DNA of 64,000 bases from assembly GCA_019973155.2 (NCBI GenBank), contig BPQB01000013.1, positions 1 through 64,000 on the forward strand. The letters run 5' to 3'. Positions 1-11,215 of this stretch are shown here, in pieces. Source of the stretch: Phanerochaete sordida. Lineage: Eukaryota > Basidiomycota > Agaricomycetes > Polyporales > Phanerochaetaceae. The notes beneath the pieces were generated by a model that saw only the letters and a list, made by a program, of their open reading frames with translations, was not told the DNA's origin and made no database searches. Both the position numbers and the translations under genes were made by a program. Every line of letters begins with the position of its first letter. Positions within the stretch are counted from its first letter, which is position 1.

Positions 1-1699
1 GCAAGTGTCTCACGAAAACCCGAGCGCATTTTGTATTCCTACGGACATGTAACTACAGTAGCCTAATCGTCCACCATAGGACCATGCCCTCGAGGAAGGA
101 AAGCAAGGAGTCCAAAAAAAAAAAAAAAAAAAAATACAAAACATGAGCGAAATACGCGTAAGGTCATGATCTGATGCCTGCGCTTTGATGAAAGCCCCTT
201 CATACTCCCCTCACGGCAACAGATTTTTGAGCGAAATGTGGTGTCGCCTGACAGTTTTGGACGGCTTTCCCAGCCGCGTGCTGCTCACATTGATGCACCA
301 TGGCGCAGGTAGGCTCAAAAGTCTCTCTCAGGTATACATACATGATGCTGACAAAAACAGACCCTGCGTTTTCTCCAGAGATTGATACCCTACCGCTGCA
401 ATGGCAGATGACACTCAGCAACTTGACCCCGTCGGGAGTACGGGAGAACCATTGTCGCTAGCCCTAAGTTAAGACCTGCTCGCGCGCTGGACATGCATTG
501 AGTGTCTTGTTGCTTTGTTTCTTTTCCGAGGTCCATCACACGTCCTTCCGGTGGACGCGCTACTATACCTCATCAGTGCGACACCGCATCATCATCGCCC
601 GCTCAATGCCCAGGTCCTCATCCGCCCCATCTTTCCCCCTTATCTAACGCTGGGCAATCCCACGCAAACTTGCCAGGATAGGCCGCCTCGCGCCGTTTGC
701 CATCGATGATCCCGAGGGTTCGTGGCGACCTGATCCATAGCGCTCCAGCCCGGGATGGAGTCTTTGACCCGCGCTGCTTCCTCCGACCACGGGCAGTTAA
801 CCTTTTCGTCTCGGATGGACATCATTGCAGAGCGCAATATGAACAGCGCTCCGTCGACTTCAGGCCTCTTGAGCTCGTGTCGGACCTGGTTGGTGAGACG
901 AGCGCGTACACTCGCGTTTAATGGACATATGAGCAATCAGTGCGTAATATTCACGAATTAGCCATAGCGTGCACGTACGCTAACCACAAGCAGGGCACTG
1001 TTTTCTCTCAGGCCCTCGACAGCGACCCGGCCGCGAATTGCCACACGGGAGAAGATCGCTGAAACCCTTTCCCGCCGCGCTACATGCTCATCGGAACTTG
1101 TTCCGTCTGGGGCCCACTCTGAGCACCACCAGAACCAAGGTTCGCCGTGCTCTTGTTCGATCATCTTCTTTTCCAAATACCGCGCGCGCGCGCCGACGTC
1201 CTCAACACTCCGGCGGCGAGGGCCCTTCGGCACAACAGCTGCGGTGCTCTCCCATGTACTCACGCGGCGCGCCGCGACTGTTCCTGCGACCCATCCCGCG
1301 TGCTCCAAGCTCAGGGGTCGAGCGCATCTTTCCGGTCTTGCACGACACAACCTTGGGCGACGACGCCTGGGAATGCATGATGGACCGCAGTTGCCGTAGC
1401 GCTGTGACAAAGCCCGCGGCACCGCCAGAGAGGTCTGTGTCTCCGCTCGCTCTCGCCGCACTGGGCTGAAATATACGGCGGGTAGCGCCATGCTCCCGTT
1501 GGAGGCTGTTATGCATGCGTCACATTTCCCAGGAGCATAGGTTCTGTCACTGGTTGTGTTTCCACGCTATTTTGTCGAGGCCTGCTCGTACGCATGGGCG
1601 CCCGGCTGGGTTCAAAAGGCGCAGCTCGCGAATTGAACCTTCGTTCAAACCTTCCTTCCCTTCAACTGTACCTCGACATCCCACCCAGCTTCGCGCAGC
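1..1699. other. no supported gene; gene-poor left flank
   Basis: I see no recognisable gene here. There is a run of 21 A at 114-134 and an alternating CG run near 1182-1194. Several short open frames overlap one another. The longest, on the minus strand over 958-1491, is Arg-rich and matches no family I know. The last 100 bases before 1700 are pyrimidine-rich and are the probable promoter and 5' leader of the first acidic-family gene. Confidence 0.5.
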
Positions 1700-2349
1700 A
1701 TGGACCCAATGTCTGCAGACTCCATCGTCACCTCCTTCACGGACAGCGACCAGACTTCAGCGTCTCCTGGTATCTCGCGTATGAGCTCGGAAACATCAGT
1801 TTCTACTCAAGGTGACTCTGCCCTGGATGTGGGCGCCGTTGGCGCAGTCGTCCCCATGTACGCTGTCAACTCGAGTCGCCGAACCTAGCACATCTGACTC
1901 CCCGCAGTCCCAGCATCCTGGACGTAGAGAACGCCGTCTCCGTTAGAGAGACTCCCAGTGCCAACGCAGATATCGAAGGAGACGAGGACGAGGACGAGGA
2001 CGACGAAGATGACGAAGATGACGACGACGACGACGTTAGCATGCAAGACATACTACGTCTAGCGTAAGGAGCACATTTACTCGACATAACAACATTCCAG
2101 TAGTGACAATGACTTCCTCAGTGGTGTCGAGACGCGTGGACCTCCTGAGGTTGCCACCGCAGTGGCAAAATCAAAATCAGCGAGGCCGCGCCCCACTGGC
2201 GCTCCTCCGGCCAAGCTACCTACTAGTGCGTGTACGATCTCATGACTATCTGCGTTAAACTCAACAGAAAATTGGAAGGTGCGTCGAAGAGCAAGCCGCC
2301 TGTGAAGACAGGGAGTACGAAGACCGTGGGCTCGCGCACGAAGGCCTGA
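1700..2349 (+). CDS. small acidic-tract protein, family copy 1
   Basis: Function unknown. My model joins 1700-1857, 1908-2063, 2101-2225 and 2279-2349, giving 169 residues with all phases matching. The N-terminal part is Ser/Thr-rich. Exon 2 ends in a long Asp/Glu run followed by VSMQDILRLA. Exon 3 carries SGVETRGPPEV, and the tail is rich in Lys, Arg and Pro (KSKSARPRPTG, KTGSTK). The same plan recurs in five other genes up to 11.2 kb. Exon 3 is 125 nt, exactly as in copy 2, which supports the splice sites. No signal peptide or membrane segment is visible. An acidic stretch followed by a basic tail resembles histone-binding or nucleolar proteins, but that role is inference. The last acceptor is the least certain splice site. 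Confidence 0.6.
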
Positions 2350-2707
2350 GTGCCTCGGTACTGGTTCGTAGCTTGATGTGTCCTCCCACTGCATGGGCTG
2401 TACGTTGTTCTCTTCAAATCTGTCCTCGCTCTATCCCATCCACGCGAAGCCATCGGCGCTTTGTAGGATTTACCATGGTGACATCACCAGTGTACTGTTC
2501 TGAACAAGTATGTTATGCCCGGACCGTGTCTCAAAGATCTCAATAGAAATCTTTACCCAGCTGCCGAGTATTTTTAGCATCACGGACTCGGAGAGCTGCG
2601 CAAGCTGCGTCCGAGCTAACCTGCGTCTTTGGCTTTGCACGTCTAATCTATCTGCCCATCGAGGAGATTTTCGGACCCAACAGAAACGTATACTGTCATA
2701 TCACTAG

Positions 2708-3210
2708 TCACTCGCTAGTACCGACAGGAAGCGGGTACTCTATGTTTCGTGTAGTGTGCAGCAAGGTCTTGGCGCTCCTTGAACCACCCTCGGGCATGTA
2801 CGCCGCCTCAGTGAGCCGGCTCGACAACGCTGTAGGCAATACTGCGGAGACCGCGGAGTCGATGTGCTGGTACACCGTGGTCGTCGGAGCCACTCTTGGT
2901 GCCGAAGACAGCGCCTCGATTGCGCAGTCGGCTACCAGCAGGCCTCGTGACCTAGCTCACGTTCAACGACATTTTCTCGGCCGGCTTCCAGGTCATAAAT
3001 GTTGAACATACGGCGCGCGAGCTGCGGGACCCTGGCCAAGGTCACCTGAACGTGACTTTCTATATTTGGAAAGGCAGGCTTTGTGGCGTCTAAACACGTG
3101 ATGACGCCAAGGGCCGAAATTATCCGCCGTCTGTCCTTGCGCTTGCTCGTCGCCCACTCTCCACGAAACTTCAGCGTTGCCGCGACGACGGCTTCAACGA
3201 CATATACCAT
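2708..3210 (-). CDS. possible two-exon hypothetical gene
   Basis: Two adjacent minus-strand open frames (3210-2932 and 2893-2708) can be joined by a short GT-AG intron of about 40 nt, giving a protein of roughly 150 residues. The first part is mixed charged/hydrophobic (VTLARVPQLARRMFNIYDLE) and the second runs SSRLTEAAYMPEGG. I recognise no domain. The composition looks more protein-like than the surrounding shadow frames, but there is no homology support and the intron is at the lower size limit. It may be a gene remnant or chance. Confidence 0.18.
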
Positions 3211-3240
3211 ACAAGCGCACTAGTAGGCCTTAGTGTGCCT

Positions 3241-3265
3241 TAATTGCGAGCGAAGCGAGCAATTA
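3241..3265. repeat. short inverted repeat with internal direct repeat
   Basis: TAATTGC at 3241-3247 is the exact reverse complement of GCAATTA at 3259-3265. Between and overlapping them is a direct repeat GCGAGC-GAA-GCGAGC. It could form a small hairpin. No function can be assigned. Confidence 0.5.
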
Positions 3266-5205
3266 TCGGCTAGGGGGCTCGCGCGAACACTTCTTGGGCG
3301 GCTATTCCTCGTTGCAGACGCCCGGAGGCAGTGGATATTCATCGAGTACGACAGAGTTCCCTCTAGGCTGAGAATGCACAGACAAAAAATGGATCTAAAA
3401 TCATGGTAATTACGGGCGTATCAGATTGTGGTGGTAAACTGCGGTGGTAAGCTGTTCGATGTGCTCACGCCGATTAGGAAAGGAAGATTGCTGTCCACAC
3501 TGGAGACATCCATGCCCCCTTGGGATGCGCCTCTCAATGTCGAGCCCCGCAGAAGTAAAGGAGCATATATAAAGATTAAGGACTTGCAGTATAACACAGT
3601 AGTGCGTGCCCATAACAGAACTTCTCAAGTGAGACGGGTCGGGCCACACCTTCGAAGTGGCCTGGCAGTCGCGCTGTGGCCCCGGCCACGGGCCTCTGCC
3701 AAAACGTTCAATTTGACGCGGACGCGGCGCGTGCCTCGACATTGCTTTATTTCCCACCCAGCTACCAGCAGCCGTTCCATTACTTACTCAGTACTCGGCA
3801 ACATAGTGAAGAATCTCAGAAACATCCCTGCACAACATCAAACGCATGGCTTGGCAGGTAGACATCCCGGTAGCTAGAGAAACGACACCCTCTACCTCAC
3901 ATCGGATCAATCTTACGGGATCGCGCAGCGAGCCATTCCGTCACTGAACTGACGGTCCATATTGTGTAATTGGCAAGTCATATATGTTCTAGCAAGTACC
4001 TCGGAGAACATTGATATTTCGACGGTTCACTGCCAGAGCCATGCAGCGCCAACCTTCCGTTGAACCAGCATCAATTGCTCGGCTTCTGCGATCGGAGTCG
4101 GTTGGCTTTGCCTCTATAGCAATCTCTCTGACCGTGGGCTAGTGACTATCCGGCTACGCCGTGTCGATGCATCGCGTTTTACCCACAGGGCTAGTAGCCG
4201 AGTGCCCACTGGTTTTATTCCGCTGAGATAAGCTACACCTGATTCTTCTCCGAGTCCGGTGAGCACGAGCGCCGCCTCGGGGCCTCCTGCCCCACCGTCC
4301 CACATCAAATTCCTGGCTAGGGTCTCGGCGTTCCGTCTCTGTGCCTGTGCTGGAAGAACCGCGCGCGGAAGAAGGGCGCATCGATAGTGTTCTTCCACGA
4401 GCCCTTTCTCAGCGCTGGTTCCTGTTTCCGAACGCAATACGAACGGTGAGCCTTCCAAGCTTGACGACTCTGTACTTATTGTGGGAAAATGGTGTGTAGT
4501 CTAGTTATGTCCCTCGGCTGACATATGGTTTTTAGGCCAATGTGAGCCTCGTCTTCCGCGCCTCAATGACCCCAGGCTCAGGAGATCGCTGTCAGCGATC
4601 CGCGCCGGCGCGGGACGTAGGTTCTTCTGCATCAGTCTCCCAGAGGCTGTGCAACATTTCGTAGCTGGCGTGCGGCCCCATCGAATTCCAGCTGCCAGGA
4701 TTCCATGCCTAGTAGCATCTCGTAAGCTATGCACACAGCCTGTGTCTTTGCAGCTGTGCTCTTACGTGACTGTCTAGGCTGACATGGGTGTCCTTTCATG
4801 GCCATGTTCTACCCACTGTCCAAGTTGAGAGGGGCGGTGCCGTCTTACCGCGGGAGCATATGTCAGTGCAGAACGGACGATAAGTAAACGTAGGTCGCGG
4901 CGAAATGCACTTGCGCGCCGCCACAAATCCCACGCGGAGATCCGAAACGGTGTGTGTTCGCTGCACTGAGCTTACTTCACGACTTGAGTGCTATTAACCC
5001 TAGCTTCGAGGCTGAGTGCGCATACAGGTCATGTTTCCTAGGACCAAATATACATGGTTCGCGGCTGTGCTTTCCATTACGGTGTGTCCAACTCTATGCC
5101 TGCAGCATGACGCCGAGCAGATGCTTCAAAAGGGGGCGGGTTCCTTTCCCAACCTTCCACCACTACCACCACTACCACCCACAGCTCGCTCAGCCTAAAT
5201 TCACA

Positions 5206-5806
5206 ATGACTATGGATCCTAGCTTCATTGCCGTCTCGCCCAACGACGAGACGGCTTATGTTACCTCAATCACCGACTCTACATCATCCGCTCAAGTCGT
5301 GGCTTCCATTCCAGTAGGCAATGGTGCTGCAAATGTTCTTGAGTACGTCGCGTTTTGGGTGATGTGACCGCGAGCATGTCTGAACGTGAGCAGCCTTAGC
5401 CAGTTACCTACCTCGGCTCTTGTTGCCGATGAAATTGCGATAGAAGAGGCAGGATGCCTCGGCGGCGATGACGTCGAAGGCGAGGACGGGGACGGGGACG
5501 AGGACGGGGACGACGAGGACGACGAAGACGACGAAGAGGAAGGCACAGACGAGGATGATGAGGGATTGGACATGGTCGCAATTCTGCGGAAGGCGTATGT
5601 TACACTACCTCGATGCACTGGATATTAGCTCACAAAATGACTGGCCCAGTGGAGTTGAGACACGCGGACCTGGCACACCTACTGTTGCAGTCGCAGTTCC
5701 TAAAAAAACTGGAAACACGCCTCATCAGCGCAATACTGGCCCTCCACCCGCAGGTAAAACGAATACTCGTGCGTTGACTGATTTACAATCTTGTCCAGCT
5801 GCCTGA
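5206..5806 (+). CDS. small acidic-tract protein, family copy 2
   Basis: Function unknown. My model joins 5206-5342, 5394-5594, 5629-5753 and 5799-5806, giving 156 residues with matching phases. It starts MTMDPSF, like MDP in copy 1. A Ser/Thr-rich N-terminus leads to an Asp/Glu/Gly tract in exon 2, then LDMVAILRKA. Exon 3 gives WPSGVETRGPGTP, matching copy 1 in sequence and in exact exon length (125 nt). The C-terminal tail is short and Pro-rich, with fewer Lys/Arg than copy 1. The upstream region has CCA/CTA repeats shortly before the start. No signal peptide or membrane segment is seen. Confidence 0.62.
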
Positions 5807-6426
5807 CCACATCCTTTAGAGCGCACTAGTACCTCATTGAATAGCTCCAGGCCCAACAACGTGCCGGCCCCCAGGACGTCGATTTCTACGACAAGTCCCA
5901 CTGGCCGTCGCTGATGACCGACACACGTTCTGTCCCGCATACCATGTTTCTTCCTTTCTATGCATCTCACCACAGTCGACTAGGCCACCGAATATGTACA
6001 GCCATGTCCGCCATATAACCATCCTTTAAAATCACTAACGAGAATCTATGCTTCAATCGCATGATTTGTGCGTGAGGTTTCGCACCATCACACATACACT
6101 GGTGCCCCGCCCCGTCCCATCCCGGCCGCAGCGCAACACAATGTCGCACGACGTCGGCCAGGGCGTAGTCCATCACCGACTTCTCACGTCCATCCCGAGA
6201 ATGATGTGAAGCACCCGAGCCTGATTGTAGGAGCAGAGGCTGCACGCCTCGAGAAGCCTCCTCTGGGAAACAAGGACAGCCGTAGGCAGCTGATGCATCA
6301 GTCGATCTCCTCGGGAGGGAGATTGTGGGAGTTGAAGCGGGCACATACTATATCAGACGTGACAGGTGTCGCTCGACGCCGATCGCCCTTGCAGCTACCA
6401 GGACGTGTTCGACTTCGTCCTGCGCC
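5807..6426. other. intergenic, acidic-family copies 2 to 3
   Basis: No gene is supported. Several 60-125 codon frames overlap on both strands but look like chance. The stretch should contain the terminator of copy 2 and the promoter of copy 3; I see no clear TATA box. Confidence 0.4.
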
Positions 6427-7269
6427 ATGACCCACTCTGTGGTCAGCGAGGTCAATACCAGTGCTGGCACCGATCGTGCGGAGGCGATGTCGGTCACATA
6501 TTCGTCCACGAGCGTGGTCGAGACTACAATTGTCGCTGTAGCCAGCGCCTCGGTCGCGTCCTTGGTCACCAACCTTGATGGCACAGCCTTGGTACAGTCA
6601 GTCCACAGTCCTCTAGCGGCGGAGCTCGACTTACTAGCTGTGGTTTGGAAGACATACCGTCGCCATAGCCCCTCATCTCGACCAATTCGTTGGAAAAGAG
6701 ACCGAGGACAGCGAACTGGATGCCTCGGGGGCCAGAGATGCAGAGGCCGTAGAGGAAAACCCCACGGGCCGTCAGGTAGGGGATACTGAAGATGTCGTAG
6801 ACGAGGATGTGAATTACGGTGAAGAGGCCGTCGAGACCGATGAATACGGATGTACGGACGCAGACGAAGATGACGAGCTTGAAGAATGCGAGGAAGGCGA
6901 TGGAGACGATCTCGATGTCGAAGAGGTCCTGATTGAGATGTAGGCCAAGCTATACGCAGGCATAGAGAAGTACTAACGTAATAGAACCAGGGGCCTGGAA
7001 TCTCGTGCCCCGCCAGACCGAACGACTATGGTCAAGCGTGCCAAAGTGCCACCGCGACCCACTGCCACCGGAAAGCGCTCGTCCAGCGGTGAGCCCACTG
7101 TTCGCATGTTGTACGGGTTAGTGCTCATCGCAGAAATGCAGATACAAACCTGAAAGGCAGCAGACCACGAAAGAAGGCCAAGAAGACTAATAGCGCCCCG
7201 CCCGAAACGACGCCTGCACCGGAGGAAGAACCGGCCGGCGAAGGAGAGGGTGAAGGCGCTACTACTTGA
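6427..7269 (+). CDS. small acidic-tract protein, family copy 3
   Basis: Function unknown. The first exon from 6427 gives a Ser/Thr/Val-rich N-terminus (MTHSVVSEVNTSAG). The first intron probably has its donor at 6592; its acceptor lies before about 6705 and is unresolved. The acidic exon (about 6705-6940) is the longest of the family and ends DGDDLDVEEVLIE. The next exon gives GLESRAPPDRTT, equivalent to the GVETRGP motif. The last exon adds a basic cluster (RPRKKAKK) and a Pro/Glu tail ending EGEGATT. The basic cluster looks like a monopartite nuclear localisation signal. Copy 3 is clearly homologous to copies 1 and 2 by domain order and intron positions. Confidence 0.58.
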
Positions 7270-8209
7270 GCCATTTGAGCGTCCTGGAAGTGTCGGAATG
7301 TAAGGTAGAAAGGACGGATAAGTTGTTGTCCGGCTTGGAGTCCAATGCGGCCGGTATGTGGCGGTCTGCGCAACAAATGGATCTTTCATATTTATGGGAC
7401 CTTAGAAATATATGGACTCGGGCTAGCGGCGTGGCGGAGACTGCAACGAATGCAAGTCTGATGCATGATGCCCGACTACCTGCGTCTTGGGTGCGTCACC
7501 CTTGCGTCATTGCGGATTACGAATAAAAACCCATACTAGCACGGTATTTCTGAAATTTGTCGGTCGCCAGTGGTTCGCCCCTTCTTGGTGTCTGACATGC
7601 TCGACGTCAGCTCAACTTTGACACTACTAGGCCCTGCATTGCTGAAGAAGGGTGTCAGCATAACGCGACGTCGAGACAAGTAGTTGTGCTGACTTTGGCT
7701 CTGTCGCACGTACCATCTGAGTCGATGGCTGTGATAAAAGTATATTGACAAACCATCAGGACCGCTTGAAATTGGAACAAAGGCAAGATCGCTACGCACC
7801 GCTGGCCCTCGCATGTACTGTAAGCGGGGCTCTATGGTTATTGATATACGTTGCGCAAGAGTATATATAGTCAGAAAGCTAGCTGTGGAGTACAACCATC
7901 GTTCCTCCGCCCGAGTTGACCAGCCTCCCACTGGCGCGGCCTACGAAGTGCTCACTCGGTTTCCGCAGGGTACCCGTCGGCCATGTATGATACGAGGTAT
8001 GCATCCTTTCCTACCACAACGGGCAAGATGAGGAACTATTGATTGACATCCTCAGCTGGGACAAATGGCAATAACAGGAATTCCGAGGATGTGTTGGGTC
8101 CGAGGAGCGAAGCGATACAAAATCTGTTAACCATCGCAACCACTTCACATCCTACCATGACCGTCAGCATTCACATCTCATACCCAAGGATGATCTTACG
8201 GACGGCTCG
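7270..8209. other. intergenic between plus- and minus-strand acidic-family clusters
   Basis: No supported gene. This is the convergent junction between plus-strand copy 3 and minus-strand copy 4. Open frames are short and mutually overlapping; one at 7536-7931 on the minus strand lacks family-like sequence. It should hold both terminators. Confidence 0.4.
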
Positions 8210-8569
8210 CTAAACAGGTCTACCAGGCCGCTTGACGTTTGACGGCTTGCTGGCAGTGGGTTTTCCGGACTGCCCACGGGGCTCGAGACCGCTGCACACC
8301 AAGGCTCGTGAGGAAGGAGGCTAAGTCAAACAGCTGGACGTGACTTACGCCTCTATCATCGCCTCCACGGGATCGAATGACTCGTCATCCTCGGTAGCGT
8401 CATCGGCTGCTGCGGGATGCCCAGATCTTCCAAATATCAGGCGTGTAAAAGCAGAGATGAACTACGGTCATACTCACTGACCGCCGACGGTGCCTGCTGC
8501 TGGAGCAGAGTGAGATCTGGCGTCGGTAGACGGTGTGGTGGAAGCCTGAGAGTCGGTGGTCTGGCTCAT
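8210..8569 (-). CDS. small acidic-tract protein, family copy 4
   Basis: Function unknown. The model on the minus strand joins 8569-8478, 8426-8349 and 8291-8210, giving 83 residues with all phases consistent. It starts MSQTTDSQASTTP, close to MSQSAQQQ of copy 5. The acidic exon is short (DDATEDDESFDPVEAMIEA) and is followed by GLEPRGQSGKPTA and a basic Gly/Pro tail ending KRPGRPV, which resembles an AT-hook core. The gene is half the length of copies 1-3, mainly through a shorter Ser/Thr-rich region and fewer acidic residues. Donor sites read GTGAGT and GTAAGT. Confidence 0.65.
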
Positions 8570-9116
8570 GGTGTGGGATATTTGCGGTAAGGTCTGGGAG
8601 GGCTCGCACAGGCGCGCTGCCTTAATACCATACCTCTTGATGCGCCTTTCCATATCAGCCACGAGCACGCCATGACCTTCTCTTATTTTCCCACCGAACT
8701 AGGGTCCACCACTTCTGCCGTTCGGATGGGCTAATGCGGCCGGTGTGGGCACGCGGTTGAGTCAGCAGACGATGAAGGTTCAGAAGCTCGTGGTGGAGGA
8801 GATAGCGCATCTGCAACGGGCTGGCGATGTACTCAGCTAAACTTTACAGCTTCAACCATCCGCCCCAAGAGCACAGTCAAAGAACGGAGCTCATTCTTCA
8901 TCGGATGGCCAGCGGTGTCCACTCGCAGTCCGGCTTGGAGTCGTATCGCGCGTTACAAGTCGACGTTCAAATCGCCGTCCATACATTCAGGATCGGCAAG
9001 GATCAGAGAGAGAGAGCTACAGAAACATTTGAGGGGAGTGACTCAAGCAGTTCGAGATCTATTCAAGTCCCGCGTCATTGTGGGCAGTCGATGTTTCGCG
9101 AAAGATGCTCACAGGT
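8570..9116. other. intergenic between acidic-family copies 4 and 5
   Basis: No firm gene. A short plus-strand stretch at about 8700-8835 is open and could encode an amphipathic segment (MKVQKLVVEEIAHLQRAG), but it has no good start context or partner exons, so I treat it as a possible relic. The promoter of copy 4 should lie at about 8570-8700; it does not share the conserved block of copies 5 and 6. Confidence 0.35.
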
Positions 9117-9483
9117 TCATTTACGAGGGGGAGGAGGACCGCCAACAGGTCGGGCTCTTACGTTATTAAACGTCGCAGTGGTGGAGTCCTTCCCTCCGCG
9201 AGGCTCAAGACCGCTGCAAGATGAACGATACAGTCTACAAGCATTCACGATGGAGTGATTCTGTGCTTACGCTTCTTCAAGTGCCGCTTCAACATCGAAA
9301 TCGTCGTCATCGTCGTCCTCTGCTAGTGTTCGCTGAGACCCATCTTCCTGTCTGCTAGGCGTGAGTCGACGGATACGGTAGTACTGGAAAGCTGGCATAC
9401 TGAGCGGGCTGGTCGGCCGCACTTCGCAGTGGAGCGCTGTTGTCGGCTGCGGCCCCCGTCTGTTGCTGAGCAGACTGGCTCAT
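9117..9483 (-). CDS. small acidic-tract protein, family copy 5
   Basis: Function unknown. It starts at 9483 with MSQSAQQQTGAAADNSAP. The acidic exon gives EDDDDDDFDVEAALEEA, almost identical to copy 6, and the last exon gives GLEPRGGKDSTTA with a tail RARPVGGPPPPRK. The second intron is clear (donor GTAAGC, acceptor TTGCAG). The first intron is less certain: an in-frame acceptor that keeps QEDGSQRTLAEDDDD fits the QDG...ADDDD alignment with copy 6, but I could not fix a canonical matching donor. A promoter block shared with copy 6 lies upstream, at identical spacing. Confidence 0.6.
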
Positions 9484-9525
9484 GTTCACGGAGGTGATGC
9501 GTGAGATAGTCCCAAGGGTGAAGTT

Positions 9526-9590
9526 GTTTCCTATTTATTCTTGCTGGGACCCTAGACAGCTTGCCGCTGGCATGGTGGCAAGGTTCGTAA
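9526..9590 (-). promoter_or_regulatory. conserved TATA-containing promoter of acidic copy 5
   Basis: Read on the minus strand, this block contains ATAAATAG (plus strand 9531-9538) with an upstream GGGTCCC and a CCAGCGGCAA element. The same elements in the same order stand upstream of copy 6. The TATA box lies 48 bp from the start codon in both. It is the probable core promoter. Confidence 0.6.
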
Positions 9591-10822
9591 ACTCTATGAG
9601 GTGAGGCCATTCGACTTCCTGCTGTTCTAGATTCTCGTAGAAAGTGAAGGTCGCACCATGGAACGAGACCGGTTGGTCAATGCGCGATAAAAAGGTCAAC
9701 TTGGACCTGATCCTTGCCGCTGCAAAGATTCTGCGCAGCGGTCATTGCCCTCTTGACTGGGAGCAAACGTACGCTGTTCGTCGTGGAAGAGCCCGGAAGG
9801 CTACAGTGGTGCCGATTGAGGATGCATGTGTTCTCACGGCTGCGGCCAGACTGAACCTTCCCCACCCTTCCGCAAAGAGTACACGGTACCTCAGCGGCGC
9901 GGAAAAGACTTGAATACGCGAATACTTACCAACAGGGCCTTGCATAGTAGGGAATATGAGCAAGTGGCTAATCTTGATTAGCGCTGCGTGACATTGCGAT
10001 GAACGGATGTCGTCTGCTACTCTCCAGCCGTACACGATTCGCCGCGGGTAGGACTGCGCAATATCACTCCTGGTAGCGTGCGGAATGCTGATAATGAGTT
10101 AGCAATGTACGACGATGTACTTCAAGCTCAAGAACTACAAAACTTCGTTCTAGCATAACCGCGCAACGCGAGTACGCCTGTGTCCGCACTTTTCTCTATC
10201 AGCCGTCGATAAAGACAAAGTGAGAGACTTACCTGACCTACCAGAACCTGCGGGGCCCGCCTTCGCTTTTTTCGCCCCTCCGATGACGACTCGAGGCCGC
10301 AGAGGTGACACAAGACTCAGATAATCACTGCACGATTTGGCCGTGGGACTCGCGGCCTTAGATTGTTAGCACGTTATCCACAAGTCAGATTGAGGACATC
10401 GCCGTGGACCCTGGGAGCCTGCAAGTCGCAGAGAGCACCGTGAGAGCAGATCAGACAGAGTTCGCGGGAGTACTCACATTTACGGCCTTCAAGCTGCGGA
10501 TGCCGCATGAGCCGCTCAATCAACGCTTCAGACCAGGCTCCTGACATCTCTCGTCACCTGTAGGTGACCTGGCTGGCTGGCTACGCACGATTGGCGGGCA
10601 TTTCTTCATTTACGAACAGAAGTGGTCGACGCGCAATACGGCGCGTGGCTCCGCATAGGCCTCGCGCATTTGAGCTCGACATCGAGACTCGTTTCATAGA
10701 GGTATGATTGGAGAAAAATCGAAGACAAGCACAACAGGCATATCGCCCATGTAACTTGGAGTCTGAACGGTCTCTCACGTCAGTGCGAAACACTAATGGT
10801 CCAAAGAAGATTCTCACAAATC
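9591..10822. other. interval between copy 5 promoter and copy 6
   Basis: Apart from a tentative spliced gene at 10128-10547 (listed separately), I see no supported feature. Open frames at 9644-9913 (plus) and 9742-10035 (minus) shadow each other and lack recognisable sequence. Confidence 0.35.
10128..10547 (-). CDS. possible small spliced gene inside the acidic array
   Basis: A minus-strand start at 10547 opens MSGAWSEALIERLMRHP, followed by a good donor (GTGAGT). Further down are a textbook branch and acceptor (CTAAC then CTAAG near 10340), a segment with a basic cluster (GGAKKAKAGPAGSGRSG) ending in GTAAGT, and a last short exon to a stop at 10128. The basic Gly/Lys segment recalls the tails of the neighbouring acidic family, but there is no acidic tract, so it may be a diverged or degenerate member or an unrelated short gene. 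The middle splicing is ambiguous. Confidence 0.28.
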
Positions 10823-11173
10823 TTAACGGCCCACAGGTCGGGTTCCGCCCTTGGTGCTGGCAGTCGTGGCATTCTTGGGACCACGAGGCTCTAGACCCCT
10901 ACAGCACAGAGGACCGAAAAAATTACTTCGTATTCAGAGTGGGTGGGTGTCTGTACTTACGCCTCTTCGAGTGCCGCCTCAACGTCAAAGTCGTCGTCGT
11001 CGTCGTCGTCTGCCTGGGCTCCCTGCGCCGCAGGCCCATCTCTAAGAGGACTCAAACGATGGCTGCGATGTGATATGGAACCCAACTCACTGCGGTAGCT
11101 CTCTGGAAGCGGTCTCCGGTGGATTCCCGTCTTCGGGGGCGGCCTCAGTCTGCAGCTTGGTGGGCTCGCTCAT
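10823..11173 (-). CDS. small acidic-tract protein, family copy 6
   Basis: Function unknown. The model joins 11173-11091, 11041-10961 and 10898-10823 on the minus strand, giving 79 residues with all phases exact. N-terminus MSEPTKLQTEAAPEDG. The acidic exon has seven consecutive Asp and then FDVEAALEEA. The final exon reads GLEPRGPKNATTA and ends in TRPVGR. It is the cleanest model of the family and nearly identical to copy 5 around the acidic helix. A strong TATA-like promoter block lies 48 bp upstream of the start. No signal peptide or transmembrane segment is present. Confidence 0.68.
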
Positions 11174-11215
11174 GATTGCGAAGGTTCTCCGATAGATAGC
11201 CTGTATGACAACGCC

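Larger units (their letters stand above)
2350..5205. other. long gene-poor interval between acidic-family copies 1 and 2
   Basis: Nothing is firmly supported in this 2.9 kb. Short open frames on both strands overlap without family-like sequence. The best is a possible two-exon minus-strand gene at 2708-3210, listed separately. An inverted repeat lies at 3241-3265. CCA/CTA-type trinucleotide repeats at about 5158-5180 sit just upstream of copy 2 and are probably in its leader. Confidence 0.4.

Noticed and set aside
958..1516. Long minus-strand frames of 104-177 codons
   Set aside because: Arg/Pro-rich composition, overlapping frames on both strands, no family-like motif; explained by GC bias.
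3241..3265. The small inverted repeat as a transcription terminator
   Set aside because: Intrinsic terminators are not used by fungal RNA polymerase II; it is listed only as a repeat.
5292..5618. Minus-strand Ser-rich frame opposite acidic copy 2
   Set aside because: Antisense of the GAC/GAG acidic tract reads as poly-Ser; same for 1866-2087.
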